Shown here: positions 1 to 8,910 of the stretch, one piece after another
How positions within the stretch are numbered: position 1 is the first letter of the stretch
Layout of the letters: every line of letters begins with the position of its first letter
Source of the DNA: an uncultured Aquimarina sp.
Lineage (GTDB): Bacteria; Bacteroidota; Bacteroidia; Flavobacteriales; Flavobacteriaceae
Reading direction: 5' to 3'
Assembly (NCBI GenBank): GCA_947497175.1
Contig: CANMFM010000004.1
Coordinates: forward strand, 920,358 to 984,357
Length of the DNA: 64,000 nt
Made by a program: the position numbers and the translations under genes
Notes under the pieces: generated by a model
Told to the model about the DNA's origin: nothing
Database searches by the model: none
The model's input: only the letters and a program-made list of their open reading frames with translations

Positions 1-653
1 TGGGCGGGTTTAATGCAATGCATGCGCTATCTACAAGAAATGAAAGCCCGGAAACGGCCTCAAGACCTTTTGATGCGACCAGAGATGGTTTTGTCCTTGG
101 AGAAGGTGGTGGTGCTCTTATTCTTGAAGAGTATGAACATGCAAAAGCACGAGGTGCTAAAATCTATGCCGAAGTAGTGGGCGGTGGAATGTCTAGTGAT
201 GCTTATCATATGACAGCACCACATCCCGATGGTATAGGTGTAGAGCGCGTAATGCTTAATTGTTTAAGAGATGCAGGTGTAGAACCAGAACAAGTAGACG
301 CTATAAACACTCATGGCACCTCCACACCTTTAGGAGATGTAGCAGAATTGAAAGCAATTACAAAAGTTTTTGGTGATCATGCGCCTAACATCAATATCAA
401 TTCAACAAAATCTATGACAGGTCACTTACTTGGTGCTGCTGGTGCAATAGAGGCTATAGCTTCTATCTTGGCTATGCGTAACAATACGGTGCCCCCAACA
501 ATCAACCATACTACGGTGGACGAAAACATAGATGCTTCGTTGAATTTGACCTTAAATAAAGCTCAAAAACGTGATATTACTTATGCAATGAGTAATACCT
601 TTGGTTTCGGAGGTCATAATGCTTGTGTATTATTCAAAAAATTAGACGAATAA
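1..653 (+). CDS. fabF: Beta-ketoacyl-ACP synthase II, 3' part
   Basis: C-terminal half of the elongating condensing enzyme of type II fatty-acid synthesis, which joins malonyl-ACP to a growing acyl-ACP in the cytoplasm. The frame is open from the left edge (first full codon at base 3), so about 216 of the usual ~415 residues are present and the catalytic Cys lies outside. Visible are the two active-site histidine regions, [12 protein letters not shown] and [18 protein letters not shown] (the second with the conserved Lys), and the glycine-rich C-terminal motif [14 protein letters not shown]. The stop TAA shares its last base with the ATG of rnc, the classic fabF-rnc coupling; acpP would be expected just upstream. 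Confidence 0.97.
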   Translation, partial: GGFNAMHALSTRNESPETASRPFDATRDGFVLGEGGGALILEEYEHAKARGAKIYAEVVGGGMSSDAYHMTAPHPDGIGVERVMLNCLRDAGVEPEQVDAINTHGTSTPLGDVAELKAITKVFGDHAPNININSTKSMTGHLLGAAGAIEAIASILAMRNNTVPPTINHTTVDENIDASLNLTLNKAQKRDITYAMSNTFGFGGHNACVLFKKLDE

Positions 654-1396
654 TGAATGTTATTCGAAACATATTAAATTCCCGCTCTGAAAAGGACGGG
701 AATTTTTTTTCTAAAATTCAGAATATTTTAGGGTTTAAGCCCAAGAATATTAAACCCTACGAAAAAGCATTTACACACAGATCCCTAAATTTAAAAGATA
801 AAAAGGGAAATGCAGTAAATTATGAAAGGTTGGAGTTTTTGGGAGACGCCATGCTCAGCAGTGTCATTGCAGCACACCTTTTTAAAGAGGTTCCGGAAGG
901 AAATGAGGGGTATTTGACCAAAATGAGAGCTAAAGTAGTGAGCAGAAAGCACCTTAATGAACTCGGAAAAGATCTCAGACTTATAGAATTAGTAAGGACG
1001 AATATTCCTAAATCTCAATTTGGAATCAATATTCACGGAAATCTTTTTGAAGCACTCATAGGCGCCATTTATCTGGATCGAGGTTTCACGTATTGCGAAC
1101 GATTTATCCATGAAGCAGTAATTGATCCTTATGTAGATATAGAAAGCTTAGAGGGACAGGTTATTAGTTACAAAAGTTTATTAATAGAATGGTGCCAGAA
1201 AGTAAAGAAGGTTTTTAATTACGAAATCTATGAGGATACCGGTAAAGATGAAATGAAACACTTTGCCGTAAAGCTGTGGATAGATGAAAAAGTCGTAGCG
1301 AAGGCAAGAGCTACTTCTAAGAAAAAAGCTGAAGAAAAAGCTTCAAAAAGAGCTTATTTTGCTTTTCAATCCAAAATAAATACGCCCCGAGATTAA
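653..1396 (+). CDS. rnc: Ribonuclease III
   Basis: Double-strand-specific endoribonuclease for rRNA and mRNA processing, 247 aa. The catalytic domain carries the family signature ERLEFLGDAMLSSVIAAHLF near residue 60 and the downstream acidic metal ligand region NLFEALIGAIYLDRG. A C-terminal double-stranded-RNA-binding domain runs from about residue 170 and ends in a lysine-rich ATSKKKAEEKASKRA helix. I start it at the ATG at 653, overlapping the fabF stop (TAATG), rather than at an in-frame ATG at 623 inside fabF, because the overlap start gives the normal family length and translational coupling. It is probably cotranscribed with fabF. Confidence 0.96.
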   Translation: MNVIRNILNSRSEKDGNFFSKIQNILGFKPKNIKPYEKAFTHRSLNLKDKKGNAVNYERLEFLGDAMLSSVIAAHLFKEVPEGNEGYLTKMRAKVVSRKHLNELGKDLRLIELVRTNIPKSQFGINIHGNLFEALIGAIYLDRGFTYCERFIHEAVIDPYVDIESLEGQVISYKSLLIEWCQKVKKVFNYEIYEDTGKDEMKHFAVKLWIDEKVVAKARATSKKKAEEKASKRAYFAFQSKINTPRD

Positions 1397-1511
1397 GTTC
1401 TTCTCAATATAAAAACATAAAAAATTCACTTCTGTAAAAAACTTTAATTTTTTAAAGTTAAAAGATACTAACTCAATCGTTTTCGTGAAATATCTTTAGG
1501 TTTAATTAAAG

Positions 1512-1539
1512 TTGTTAGGTGATTTTATTTGTATATTTC
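1512..1539 (+). promoter_or_regulatory. Bacteroidota-type promoter upstream of the IPExxxVDY-pyk pair
   Basis: TTG at 1512-1514, a 17-base spacer, then TATATTTC at 1532-1539, one mismatch from the TAnnTTTG -7 consensus. Transcription would begin near 1546. It overlaps the alternative GTG codon at 1519, which argues for the downstream GTG at 1567 as the true start. Confidence 0.5.
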
Positions 1540-1566
1540 GCGTTAATTCTGGTAAAAAAACATAAC

Positions 1567-2058
1567 GTGGCTATTCAGAAATTAGTTTTAGATACTCTTG
1601 AAGATGATGATTATGAACTCATCGCAATTCATAGTTCAATAGCCCCATATAGATTAGCATTTTTGCTTAATAAAAATTTAAAGTTAAACCTTTCGAGAAA
1701 AGAAGAAGATATCAATTTTGAGTATAATGATATTACGGCTAGTTTTCCGTTATATCAATATCATGATCATTTTCAATATCACACCTATAGTCTTTTAGGA
1801 AACAAATTTAGTACTAAAATAGTACCTAAAAAAACTGTGCCTGATGGATTGTTTGTTAATACTGAAAATATTTATACCATAAAACACTTAATCCCTGAGC
1901 TAAAAAAAGTGGATTATTTTTTAAAAATAGAGACCGAAGCATCCCATTTTTCAAGTAAAATAGTACTAACCCAGATGCTTTCTATTTCTCAAATCATTAC
2001 TGCATATTCTGTAGAATACGCAGCACTAAAATCAAAGAACAACTTAATTTTCGAATAA
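1567..2058 (+). CDS. IPExxxVDY family protein
   Basis: Small protein (163 aa) of a family found in Bacteroidota and named after the motif seen here as LIPELKKVDYFLKIE near residue 115. The N-terminus AIQKLVLDTLEDDDYELIAI is typical. Function is unknown; there is no signal peptide or membrane segment, so it should be cytoplasmic. A longer frame reaches a GTG at 1519, but a promoter-like element covers that codon and family members begin at the VLD motif, so I use GTG 1567. The stop TAA overlaps the ATG of pyk (TAATG), which places it in one transcript with pyruvate kinase. The partnership with pyk is suggestive but unexplained. Confidence 0.85.
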   Translation: MAIQKLVLDTLEDDDYELIAIHSSIAPYRLAFLLNKNLKLNLSRKEEDINFEYNDITASFPLYQYHDHFQYHTYSLLGNKFSTKIVPKKTVPDGLFVNTENIYTIKHLIPELKKVDYFLKIETEASHFSSKIVLTQMLSISQIITAYSVEYAALKSKNNLIFE

Positions 2059-3485
2059 TGCCAAAACGTAAAAGAACTAAAATAGTTGCTACACTAGGAC
2101 CCGCAACAAGTAGTAGAGAAGTGTTAAAGCAAATGCTTGAAGCCGGTGTTAATGTGTTTCGGATAAATTTCTCGCATGCTGACTATGATGACGTAAAAGA
2201 GCGTATAAAAATCATTAGAGAACTTAGTGATAAACATGGATACAATGCAGCAATACTTGGAGATTTACAAGGGCCTAAACTAAGAGTGGGTGTTATGAAA
2301 GGTGACATTATCGTTAATGACGGTGATTTTATCAATTTTGTAACTGGAGCACCTTTTGAAGGAACTAAAGAGAAAGTATACATGAATTATGAAAGCTTTC
2401 CAAAAGATGTTAAGGCAGGAGAAAGAATATTATTAGATGACGGAAAGTTAATTTTTGAAGTCGTATCTTCAAATAATAAAGACACGGTAAAAGCAAAAGT
2501 AATTCAAGGCGGGCCTTTAAAATCCAAAAAAGGAGTGAATTTACCCAATACCGATATTTCATTACCAGCACTGACCGAAAAGGATATAAAAGATGCTATT
2601 TTTGCTTGTAAACAAGAAGTAGACTGGATAGCTTTGTCTTTTGTGCGTCATGCTCAGGACTTAATGGAGCTTCAGGATTTGATCAAAGAGCATAGTGAGC
2701 ACAAGATCCCTATTGTAGCCAAGATTGAAAAACCCGAAGGTGTAGAGAACATAGATAAGATTGTAGCATATTGTGATGGCTTAATGGTTGCCAGAGGTGA
2801 TTTGGGAGTAGAAATTCCTGCACAGGAAGTGCCTTTGATTCAGAAAAAATTAGTTCTGAGGGCTAAAACAGCCAGGATACCGGTTATTATAGCAACACAG
2901 ATGATGGAAACAATGATCGATAGCCTCACTCCAACTAGAGCAGAAGTAAATGACGTTGCCAATTCTGTGATGGATGGAGCAGATGCTGTTATGCTATCTG
3001 GTGAAACTTCTGTAGGGAAATATCCGGTACAGGTCATTGAAACCATGTCAAAAATTATTAAGAGTGTAGAGAACTCTGAGCTGATCAACGTGCCTCAGGA
3101 TCCTCCACATATAAGAACCAATCGGTTTATTACTAAATCTATTTGCTATCATGCCGCTCACATGGCTAATGATATTAATGCTAAAGCGATATGTACGTTA
3201 ACCAATAGTGGATATACTGCATTTCAAATATCAGCCTGGAGACCAGACGCACACATTTTGGTGTTTACAAGTAATAAAAGAATACTCTCTCAATTAAGCT
3301 TGCTTTGGGGTGTTAAAGCTTTTTTCTATGATCGATTTGTAAGCACAGACGAAACCGTAGAGGATATCAACGAGATCGCGATGAGTCGCGGGTTTGTAAG
3401 TCAAGGCGATATGTTGATTAATCTGGCTGCTATGCCCATTACGGCAAAAGGTATGGTAAATACCCTTAGAGTTTCGCAAATTTAG
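2058..3485 (+). CDS. pyk: Pyruvate kinase
   Basis: Last step of glycolysis: phosphoenolpyruvate plus ADP to pyruvate plus ATP. 475 aa, full length. Motifs in order: KIVATLGPATSS at the N-terminus, RINFSHAD and DLQGPKLRVG in the barrel, the B-domain insertion around residues 75-170, the active-site Lys/Glu/Asp segment AKIEKPEGVENIDKI followed by DGLMVARGDLGVEIP, then ATQMMETMIDSLTPTRAEV and DGADAVMLSGETSVGKYP. The C-terminal allosteric domain is complete. It starts inside the stop of the upstream gene and ends just before a strong bidirectional terminator. Confidence 0.98.
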   Translation: MPKRKRTKIVATLGPATSSREVLKQMLEAGVNVFRINFSHADYDDVKERIKIIRELSDKHGYNAAILGDLQGPKLRVGVMKGDIIVNDGDFINFVTGAPFEGTKEKVYMNYESFPKDVKAGERILLDDGKLIFEVVSSNNKDTVKAKVIQGGPLKSKKGVNLPNTDISLPALTEKDIKDAIFACKQEVDWIALSFVRHAQDLMELQDLIKEHSEHKIPIVAKIEKPEGVENIDKIVAYCDGLMVARGDLGVEIPAQEVPLIQKKLVLRAKTARIPVIIATQMMETMIDSLTPTRAEVNDVANSVMDGADAVMLSGETSVGKYPVQVIETMSKIIKSVENSELINVPQDPPHIRTNRFITKSICYHAAHMANDINAKAICTLTNSGYTAFQISAWRPDAHILVFTSNKRILSQLSLLWGVKAFFYDRFVSTDETVEDINEIAMSRGFVSQGDMLINLAAMPITAKGMVNTLRVSQI

Positions 3486-3503
3486 TAGTGCATTGAAAAA
3501 ATT

Positions 3504-3531
3504 AAAAAGACCTCAGATAAGAGGTCTTTTT
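3504..3531. terminator. Bidirectional intrinsic terminator (pyk / response regulator)
   Basis: Perfect 11-bp stem AAAAAGACCTC / GAGGTCTTTTT around a 6-base loop AGATAA, flanked by A-run and T-run, so it can act for both converging genes. Its right edge touches the stop of the minus-strand response regulator. Confidence 0.85.
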
Positions 3532-3944
3532 TATACATTTTGATCTAGAAAGATAGTCTCAAGATCTTCGATTGTAATTGGCTTTATAAGATAATCTTTA
3601 ACAGAGTTGATCTTTTTAGCTCTTTCTTCATCGACAGGATTAATAGATGAACTCACGATATATAGCGTAATTATTTTTCTAAACTTATTTTTGATACCGA
3701 TAAAATTTTCTAAGAATTCCCAACCATCCATTACAGGCATATTTAAATCTAAAAATATTATTTCGGGAATAGATTTTTTATCCAAATTGGTGAGTATCGC
3801 TTCAAAATAATTAAGTGCCTCTTTTCCATTTTTGAAGACCATTAAGTTTTTACAAAGGTTCTTGGCTTCTATGATCTTCTTTACAAGATTTACATACATA
3901 CTATCGTCATCAATAATACACGCCAATCCAATTTTATGACTCAT
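3531..3944 (-). CDS. CheY-like response regulator (receiver domain only)
   Basis: Stand-alone receiver domain, 137 aa from the preferred ATG at 3944. Visible parts are the acidic pocket CIIDDD, the phospho-acceptor Asp in IIFLDLNMPVMDGWEF, the switch Ser in LYIVSSS and the conserved Lys in DYLIKPI. There is no output domain, so it would signal by protein contact. It follows the PAS histidine kinase by 19 bases; an alternative in-frame start at 3974 would overlap the kinase by 11 bases. The arrangement strongly suggests that the kinase is its phosphodonor. The output is unknown. Confidence 0.9.
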   Translation of the reverse strand: MSHKIGLACIIDDDSMYVNLVKKIIEAKNLCKNLMVFKNGKEALNYFEAILTNLDKKSIPEIIFLDLNMPVMDGWEFLENFIGIKNKFRKIITLYIVSSSINPVDEERAKKINSVKDYLIKPITIEDLETIFLDQNV

Positions 3945-3963
3945 ATAAGGGGGTTTTGTTTTT

Positions 3964-5415
3964 TTAAAACTCAATTGTAAATGTAGTTCCTTTATCCACT
4001 TCGCTTTCTACAGTAATTTTGCCATCTAAAGACTCTACCTGATTTTTTGTTAAGAACAACCCTATGCCAACTGCATCTTCGTTATAATGAAAGGTTTTAT
4101 ACATTCCGAAGATTTTGTCCTTAAATAGTTTCATGTCAATTCCTCTGCCATTATCAGAAAACATCAAATATTGATTACCATCTTGAAGGTATGTTTTTAT
4201 CTGAATAACAGGATCTTTATCGGGGTGCTTATATTTAATAGCATTGGTGATTAAATTTAGTAGAATGCTTTCTAAGTATGCCGGGATATAGTCGATTTCT
4301 TCCAGCTCTTTAAAATCTGCTTCGATTTTGGTTTTGCTCATAGAAATCATTTGGCTTATCCCATTAGTTACTAAACTTAGAGCATCTTTAAATTTTATTA
4401 CTTTTCTTTTTTGATGTCTATTGGTATGAATAGTAACAATCTCATTAAGATGCTCTATAGTGATATTTAGGCTAGAAGAGATGTGTTTGATTTCGCCAAT
4501 TAGCGCAACTTTTTCTTCGGGATTATCTATTCCTTCTATTAATTGAACCAGTAAGGATAGGTTGCTGGTATGAGATCTTAAATTATGAGAGACAATATGT
4601 GCAAAATTGAATAATCTGGAGTTCTGAGAGGCAATAATATCTAAAGATTTCTGAAGCTTTAGTTCTTTTGTTTTTAGATCATCTATATCTTGAAAAACAC
4701 CACGAATGCCTATAATCTCTTTTTTTTCGTTATAAACAGGCTTACCAATTGCTCTAACCCAAATCACTTTGTTGTTAGCTGTAACCATTTTAATTTCGGT
4801 ATTAAAAGGAGTGCCAGCCATTGCACAATTAAAAAAACAATCTGCAGCCTGTTGCCTGCAATCCTCTGCATAATAGATCGCAGAGTCTTTTAATGAAGGA
4901 ATATAATCATCCGGGTACTCTAATATTCTTCTGGTCTCAAAGTCCCAATAACTCTTTCTTTTTTGAAAATCCACATACCAGCTGCCAGTCTCAGTCATTT
5001 GAGCTGTTTCTTTATAATAAAAATTATCTTTTGAAATATCCTGTTCGGGCTCTAGTTTTATTTCGAAAAAAAAGATGAGATTAATATCAGATTTAATATT
5101 TACAGGCAATTCATCGTTTGTTGCACATCTAAACAGCTTATAATCGCCTTGTTTTGAAAGAATTTTTATATGCTGCTTAAAGTTTACCGCATTACGCCGG
5201 TAATTAAGGAAATTATCTCTAAATACATCTACATCTTCTTTATGAAGTAGATGTTCTAAAAAATAATCAATTGTAGATGGTACTTCTTCTTTGGTATATC
5301 CAATGTTTTCGTAAAATTTTTCTGACCAATTCTCTTTTTCCGGATTAGTATGCAACTCCCAATATCCTGCATTGAGATCTCGTACTACATTATCAAATAA
5401 TTCATTCTGAAGCAT
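3964..5415 (-). CDS. PAS-domain sensor histidine kinase
   Basis: Soluble hybrid-free sensor kinase, 483 aa, with no transmembrane segment. The N-terminal half holds two PAS-like domains (about residues 10-125 and 135-255, the second with a PAC-like stretch EIIGIRGVFQDIDDLKTKEL). A coiled linker leads to the HisKA region with the H-box FAHIVSHNLRSHTSNL near residue 275. The ATPase follows: N-box LLNLITNAIKYKH, G-box FSDNGRGID, and GIGLFLTKNQVESLDGKI. It should sense a cytoplasmic ligand or redox state and phosphorylate the receiver encoded just downstream. No effector gene is visible nearby. Confidence 0.93.
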   Translation of the reverse strand: MLQNELFDNVVRDLNAGYWELHTNPEKENWSEKFYENIGYTKEEVPSTIDYFLEHLLHKEDVDVFRDNFLNYRRNAVNFKQHIKILSKQGDYKLFRCATNDELPVNIKSDINLIFFFEIKLEPEQDISKDNFYYKETAQMTETGSWYVDFQKRKSYWDFETRRILEYPDDYIPSLKDSAIYYAEDCRQQAADCFFNCAMAGTPFNTEIKMVTANNKVIWVRAIGKPVYNEKKEIIGIRGVFQDIDDLKTKELKLQKSLDIIASQNSRLFNFAHIVSHNLRSHTSNLSLLVQLIEGIDNPEEKVALIGEIKHISSSLNITIEHLNEIVTIHTNRHQKRKVIKFKDALSLVTNGISQMISMSKTKIEADFKELEEIDYIPAYLESILLNLITNAIKYKHPDKDPVIQIKTYLQDGNQYLMFSDNGRGIDMKLFKDKIFGMYKTFHYNEDAVGIGLFLTKNQVESLDGKITVESEVDKGTTFTIEF

Positions 5416-5449
5416 TAAAAAATAATTATCCTAACAAGATAAGGATTTC

Positions 5450-5851
5450 CTATGTATTTTCTTCAATTCTATCCAATCTGATTGATAGTGCTTTGGTAGA
5501 AATCTGAACCTCGATAAATGATAAAAAAAGTGAAACCATAAGACAAAATAGACTTACTCCAAATATGATATTTGCCCAATGATATTGTTCTATATATAAT
5601 AAAAACATGGTGATTACACTGGTAAGAAAGCTTAAAATTGCAACAGCCTGCATGTTTCTGATAAGCCATAATCTTTTTCTAAGGTTGGTGATTTGTAATC
5701 TTATGTTTTTAGATTTTGAATCCAAATATTGCTTATACAGTTGTCTAATTAATGCTGCGATAGCCAGATATCGTGCATTATAGGCCAGCATTGTCAATGA
5801 AATTGCAGGAAATAATAAGGCGGGAATACCCATTGTAAGTGTCATAACCAA
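5450..5851 (-). CDS. DUF2721 integral membrane protein
   Basis: 133-aa membrane protein. The first segment contains PALLFPAISLTMLAYNARYL, characteristic of DUF2721; a charged amphipathic stretch follows and then two close hydrophobic helices (about residues 70-115). The C-terminus is polar. Function is unknown in the family. It lies upstream of the PAS kinase on the same strand with a 34-base gap, so cotranscription is possible, but the region just upstream shows no recognisable promoter. Confidence 0.85.
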   Translation of the reverse strand: MVMTLTMGIPALLFPAISLTMLAYNARYLAIAALIRQLYKQYLDSKSKNIRLQITNLRKRLWLIRNMQAVAILSFLTSVITMFLLYIEQYHWANIIFGVSLFCLMVSLFLSFIEVQISTKALSIRLDRIEENT

Positions 5852-5931
5852 ATATTTTAAATCACTAATTTAGGGTAAAAGATTGCGCTTTTATCAATTT
5901 CTTAAACTGATTTCTTAAGTAATACAATGAT

Positions 5932-8781
5932 TTACTTGATTTTAAGTAATATCTTATCACTTATTTCTTTGTTAGAAATTTCTATATGGTATTTTCCTAC
6001 GGGAAGATAATATTGTCCATTTTTCCTTTTTGAAACCTCTTCTCCTTCAAATTCTTTTTCTAAAATTCTTTTTCCTTTTTCGGTAATGGTAAGATCATAC
6101 ATTATATCATTAAGCCCTTTTTCTCCTTGGGCAGAAAATTCCTGAAGGATTTTGCCCGCTTCAGTCCTAATTTTTATAGAAAATTTGCCCTGACTCTTAC
6201 TATAAAATTTTATAATCGAAGAGGGAGTGTATGGTTCCAGCCATTTACTCCAGGAAACACCCCATGTATCTGACCACTCTACTGCTGGTATCTCAAAGGC
6301 ATACAGATCTCTACTCATTATTTCTTTATTGAGGGATTGTAATGCCTGTATATTTGTTTTGTAAATGCTTCTACCGTGCGTTCCTAATAACAGATCGTTT
6401 GCATCTGGTTGGATCACCATATCATGAATAGCAACATTAGGCAAGCCTTTAGAAAATACCTCCCAGGTTTGTCCTCTGTCTAGAGATACATATGCCCCAT
6501 TATCTGTCCCCAGATACAGTACATTTTCGTTCACAGGATCTTCTTGAATAACATTTACCGGAGATAAAGGCAAAGCGTTACCGATATTCTTCCAGGTTTG
6601 TCCATAATTTTCACTTAGATATACATAAGGTGTGAAATCGTCCCAACGGTATCCATTTAATGTAATATATACTCTTTCTTTTTTGTGAGATGAAGCCAAT
6701 ACTCTTGATACCCATAAATCTTTAGGAAATGTATCTGATATTTTGGTCCAGCTGCCTCCAGAGTTTTTGGTTAGGTATATCAATCCATCATCGCTACCTG
6801 TATATAATAATCCAAACTGAAATGGGGATTCTGAAATAGAGGTTATAGTGCCATACGCCACGTTTCCTTTCTTACCACCTGTAGTTAAATCTTTAGAAAT
6901 AGGTGTCCAATCATCACCTTGATTCATAGATCGCATTAGTTTATTTCCTCCCATATATAAAATGTCTTGATTATGAGAAGAGAGTAATATTGGTGTCTGC
7001 CAGTTAAATCGGTAAGGAGATTCTCCCAATTCGTGTCTGGGCTGGATATTTATTTGTTCTCCCAACGCTCGATCAAGCCTAAAGTAATTACCAAACTGAA
7101 AACCTGTATAGACAATATTTGTGTTGCGGTTATCAATTTGTATTTGCATCCCGTCACCACCCATAATACTTTCCCACGGGTAATGACCACTTTGATGCCA
7201 GGATGCATCTTCCTTACTGGTATTTGCGCCTACCCAGACGCCATTGTCTTGTAATCCCCCGTACACATTATAAGGTGTTTCATGATCTATATTGATTGCA
7301 TAAAACTGCCCAACATTGGGTTGATTGGCTTTTATCCAATGTTCTCCATCATCATATGATATATTTACTCCTCCGTCGTTACCATTCACTAAGTGATTAG
7401 GGTTTTTTGGATTGATCCATAATGCATGATGGTCTGCATGTACATTTTTTCCGTTGATACTTGAAAATGTTTTTCCACCATCTTTAGATTTTAAAATAGG
7501 CACCCCAGAGATGTAGATGTGATTTTTATTACTTGGGCTTACCTGAATTTGTGCGAAATAATATCCATAGCTATAAAAAATATCGTCCAAATATTCTGAA
7601 TGTGTTTTTGTCCAAGATTTTCCACCATCACTACTTTTATAAACTTCTGCCCCGATTACCGGCGTATCAAATAGCATAGCATTAGCATCTTCGAGATATT
7701 TAGCAAGATCAACAGGTTGTAACGTACCTCCTTTCACTAATTGTTTTAAATTATCTGCACGATATTTTTCTTGAAAACCATTTGTTTTGAGAAACGCATT
7801 TAGTTTTTTGTCTTCAATATTCAAAAAATCTTCTACAGACATTGTTTTAAAATCTTCTTTGGTAAGTCTGCCACTATTACTGTTTTCACTATTTTTCTTT
7901 CTTCTAAATTGATTATCATGTACAGCATATACTGTATTTTCATCAAAGACGGCTATACCAATTCGACCAACTCCTTTACCGGTAGGAAAACCACTTCCTT
8001 CTATAGAAATCTTTTGCCAGGTCGTACCCCCATCGACACTTTTAAACATTCCGGAGCCCGTGCCACTGCCATCAAAATTCCATGCTTTTCGATCTTTATC
8101 CCACGCAGCAGCATACATGATATTAAAATTATCAGGCACATAGGCCAGATCAATAATCCCGGTTTTATTATTTATAAATAATGTTTTTTTCCATGTTTTC
8201 CCCCCATCAGTTGTTTTATATACACCACGCTCTTCATTTGGCGAATAGAGATGTCCAGTTACCCCCACAACAACCTGATCAGGATTATCAGGGTGGATCA
8301 CGATTCTACCAACGTGATGCGAATCAATTAGCCCTACATTTTTCCATGTTTTTCCTTTATCTATAGATTTTAGAATGCCAATCCCTGCATATGATGATCT
8401 AGAAGAATTGTTTTCGCCCGTGCCTACCCATAGGATATCGTTTTTCCAATCAATAGCAATATCACCTACATTTATTGTTTCTGCACCATCTAAAACAGGT
8501 TCAAAAGTGGTACCGTTATTTCTGGTATACCACAATCCTCCCGAGGCATATGCAACATAAAACTCTGTAGTGTTTTGGGGGTTTACATCTACATCAACCA
8601 CCCGACCACTCATTACAGATGGACCAATATTTTCAAAAGAAACATTTTTTACTAACGATGACAATGCCATCTGTTGTTTTTGTTGTAACCCTTGTTGAAT
8701 TGCTTCTGCATTTGTAGCAGGTTGTTGAGAAAAAACTATCGTAGAAATAAATAAGAATAATGTTAAGAAGCGTAGTATCAT
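5932..8781 (-). CDS. Secreted sortilin/BNR-type Asp-box repeat protein
   Basis: Large exported protein (949 aa) built from beta-propeller Asp-box repeats; at least eleven SxDxGxTW-like units are readable, for example SIDKGKTWKNV, TTDGGKTWKKT, SVDGGTTWQKI, SSDGGKSWTKT and SLDRGQTWEVF. A Sec signal peptide (MILRFLTLFLFISTIVFS, cleaved before QQP) is clear. Such proteins resemble Vps10/sortilin propellers and exo-glycosidase folds, but I see no catalytic set that would assign an enzyme activity. A charged helical insertion lies around residues 290-365. The last ~110 residues form a small beta domain ending in LPVGKYHIEISN; this is reminiscent of, but not convincingly, a T9SS sorting domain. It is a single-gene unit. 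Confidence 0.88.
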   Translation of the reverse strand: MILRFLTLFLFISTIVFSQQPATNAEAIQQGLQQKQQMALSSLVKNVSFENIGPSVMSGRVVDVDVNPQNTTEFYVAYASGGLWYTRNNGTTFEPVLDGAETINVGDIAIDWKNDILWVGTGENNSSRSSYAGIGILKSIDKGKTWKNVGLIDSHHVGRIVIHPDNPDQVVVGVTGHLYSPNEERGVYKTTDGGKTWKKTLFINNKTGIIDLAYVPDNFNIMYAAAWDKDRKAWNFDGSGTGSGMFKSVDGGTTWQKISIEGSGFPTGKGVGRIGIAVFDENTVYAVHDNQFRRKKNSENSNSGRLTKEDFKTMSVEDFLNIEDKKLNAFLKTNGFQEKYRADNLKQLVKGGTLQPVDLAKYLEDANAMLFDTPVIGAEVYKSSDGGKSWTKTHSEYLDDIFYSYGYYFAQIQVSPSNKNHIYISGVPILKSKDGGKTFSSINGKNVHADHHALWINPKNPNHLVNGNDGGVNISYDDGEHWIKANQPNVGQFYAINIDHETPYNVYGGLQDNGVWVGANTSKEDASWHQSGHYPWESIMGGDGMQIQIDNRNTNIVYTGFQFGNYFRLDRALGEQINIQPRHELGESPYRFNWQTPILLSSHNQDILYMGGNKLMRSMNQGDDWTPISKDLTTGGKKGNVAYGTITSISESPFQFGLLYTGSDDGLIYLTKNSGGSWTKISDTFPKDLWVSRVLASSHKKERVYITLNGYRWDDFTPYVYLSENYGQTWKNIGNALPLSPVNVIQEDPVNENVLYLGTDNGAYVSLDRGQTWEVFSKGLPNVAIHDMVIQPDANDLLLGTHGRSIYKTNIQALQSLNKEIMSRDLYAFEIPAVEWSDTWGVSWSKWLEPYTPSSIIKFYSKSQGKFSIKIRTEAGKILQEFSAQGEKGLNDIMYDLTITEKGKRILEKEFEGEEVSKRKNGQYYLPVGKYHIEISNKEISDKILLKIK

Positions 8782-8874
8782 TTTTGATGGATGTTTAGTG
8801 TGCTCAAAGTATATATTGTAATGCCAACCTCAAAATTTTTAGATATTGTTTAACAATACATCTTCCGGGTTTAG

Positions 8875-8882
8875 TATTTTTG
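8875..8882 (+). promoter_or_regulatory. Probable -7 element of the aminopeptidase gene
   Basis: TATTTTTG matches TAnnTTTG exactly and lies 28 bases before the ATG at 8911. The nearest upstream TTG (8846-8848) is 26 bases away, longer than usual, so only the -7 half is supported. Confidence 0.4.
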
Positions 8883-8910
8883 AAAAAATCAAACACATAT
8901 AGACTTTACG

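Noticed and set aside
5940..8450. T9SS sorting domain at the end of the Asp-box protein (minus strand, near 5935-6120)
   Set aside because: The tail has a similar GKYHIEISN strand but lacks the FPNP-type start and the usual length; the likeness is too weak to call.
5932..8781. Repeats in the Asp-box gene as a CRISPR or tandem DNA repeat
   Set aside because: The repetition is at protein level, units are diverged in DNA and spaced irregularly as expected for beta-propeller blades.
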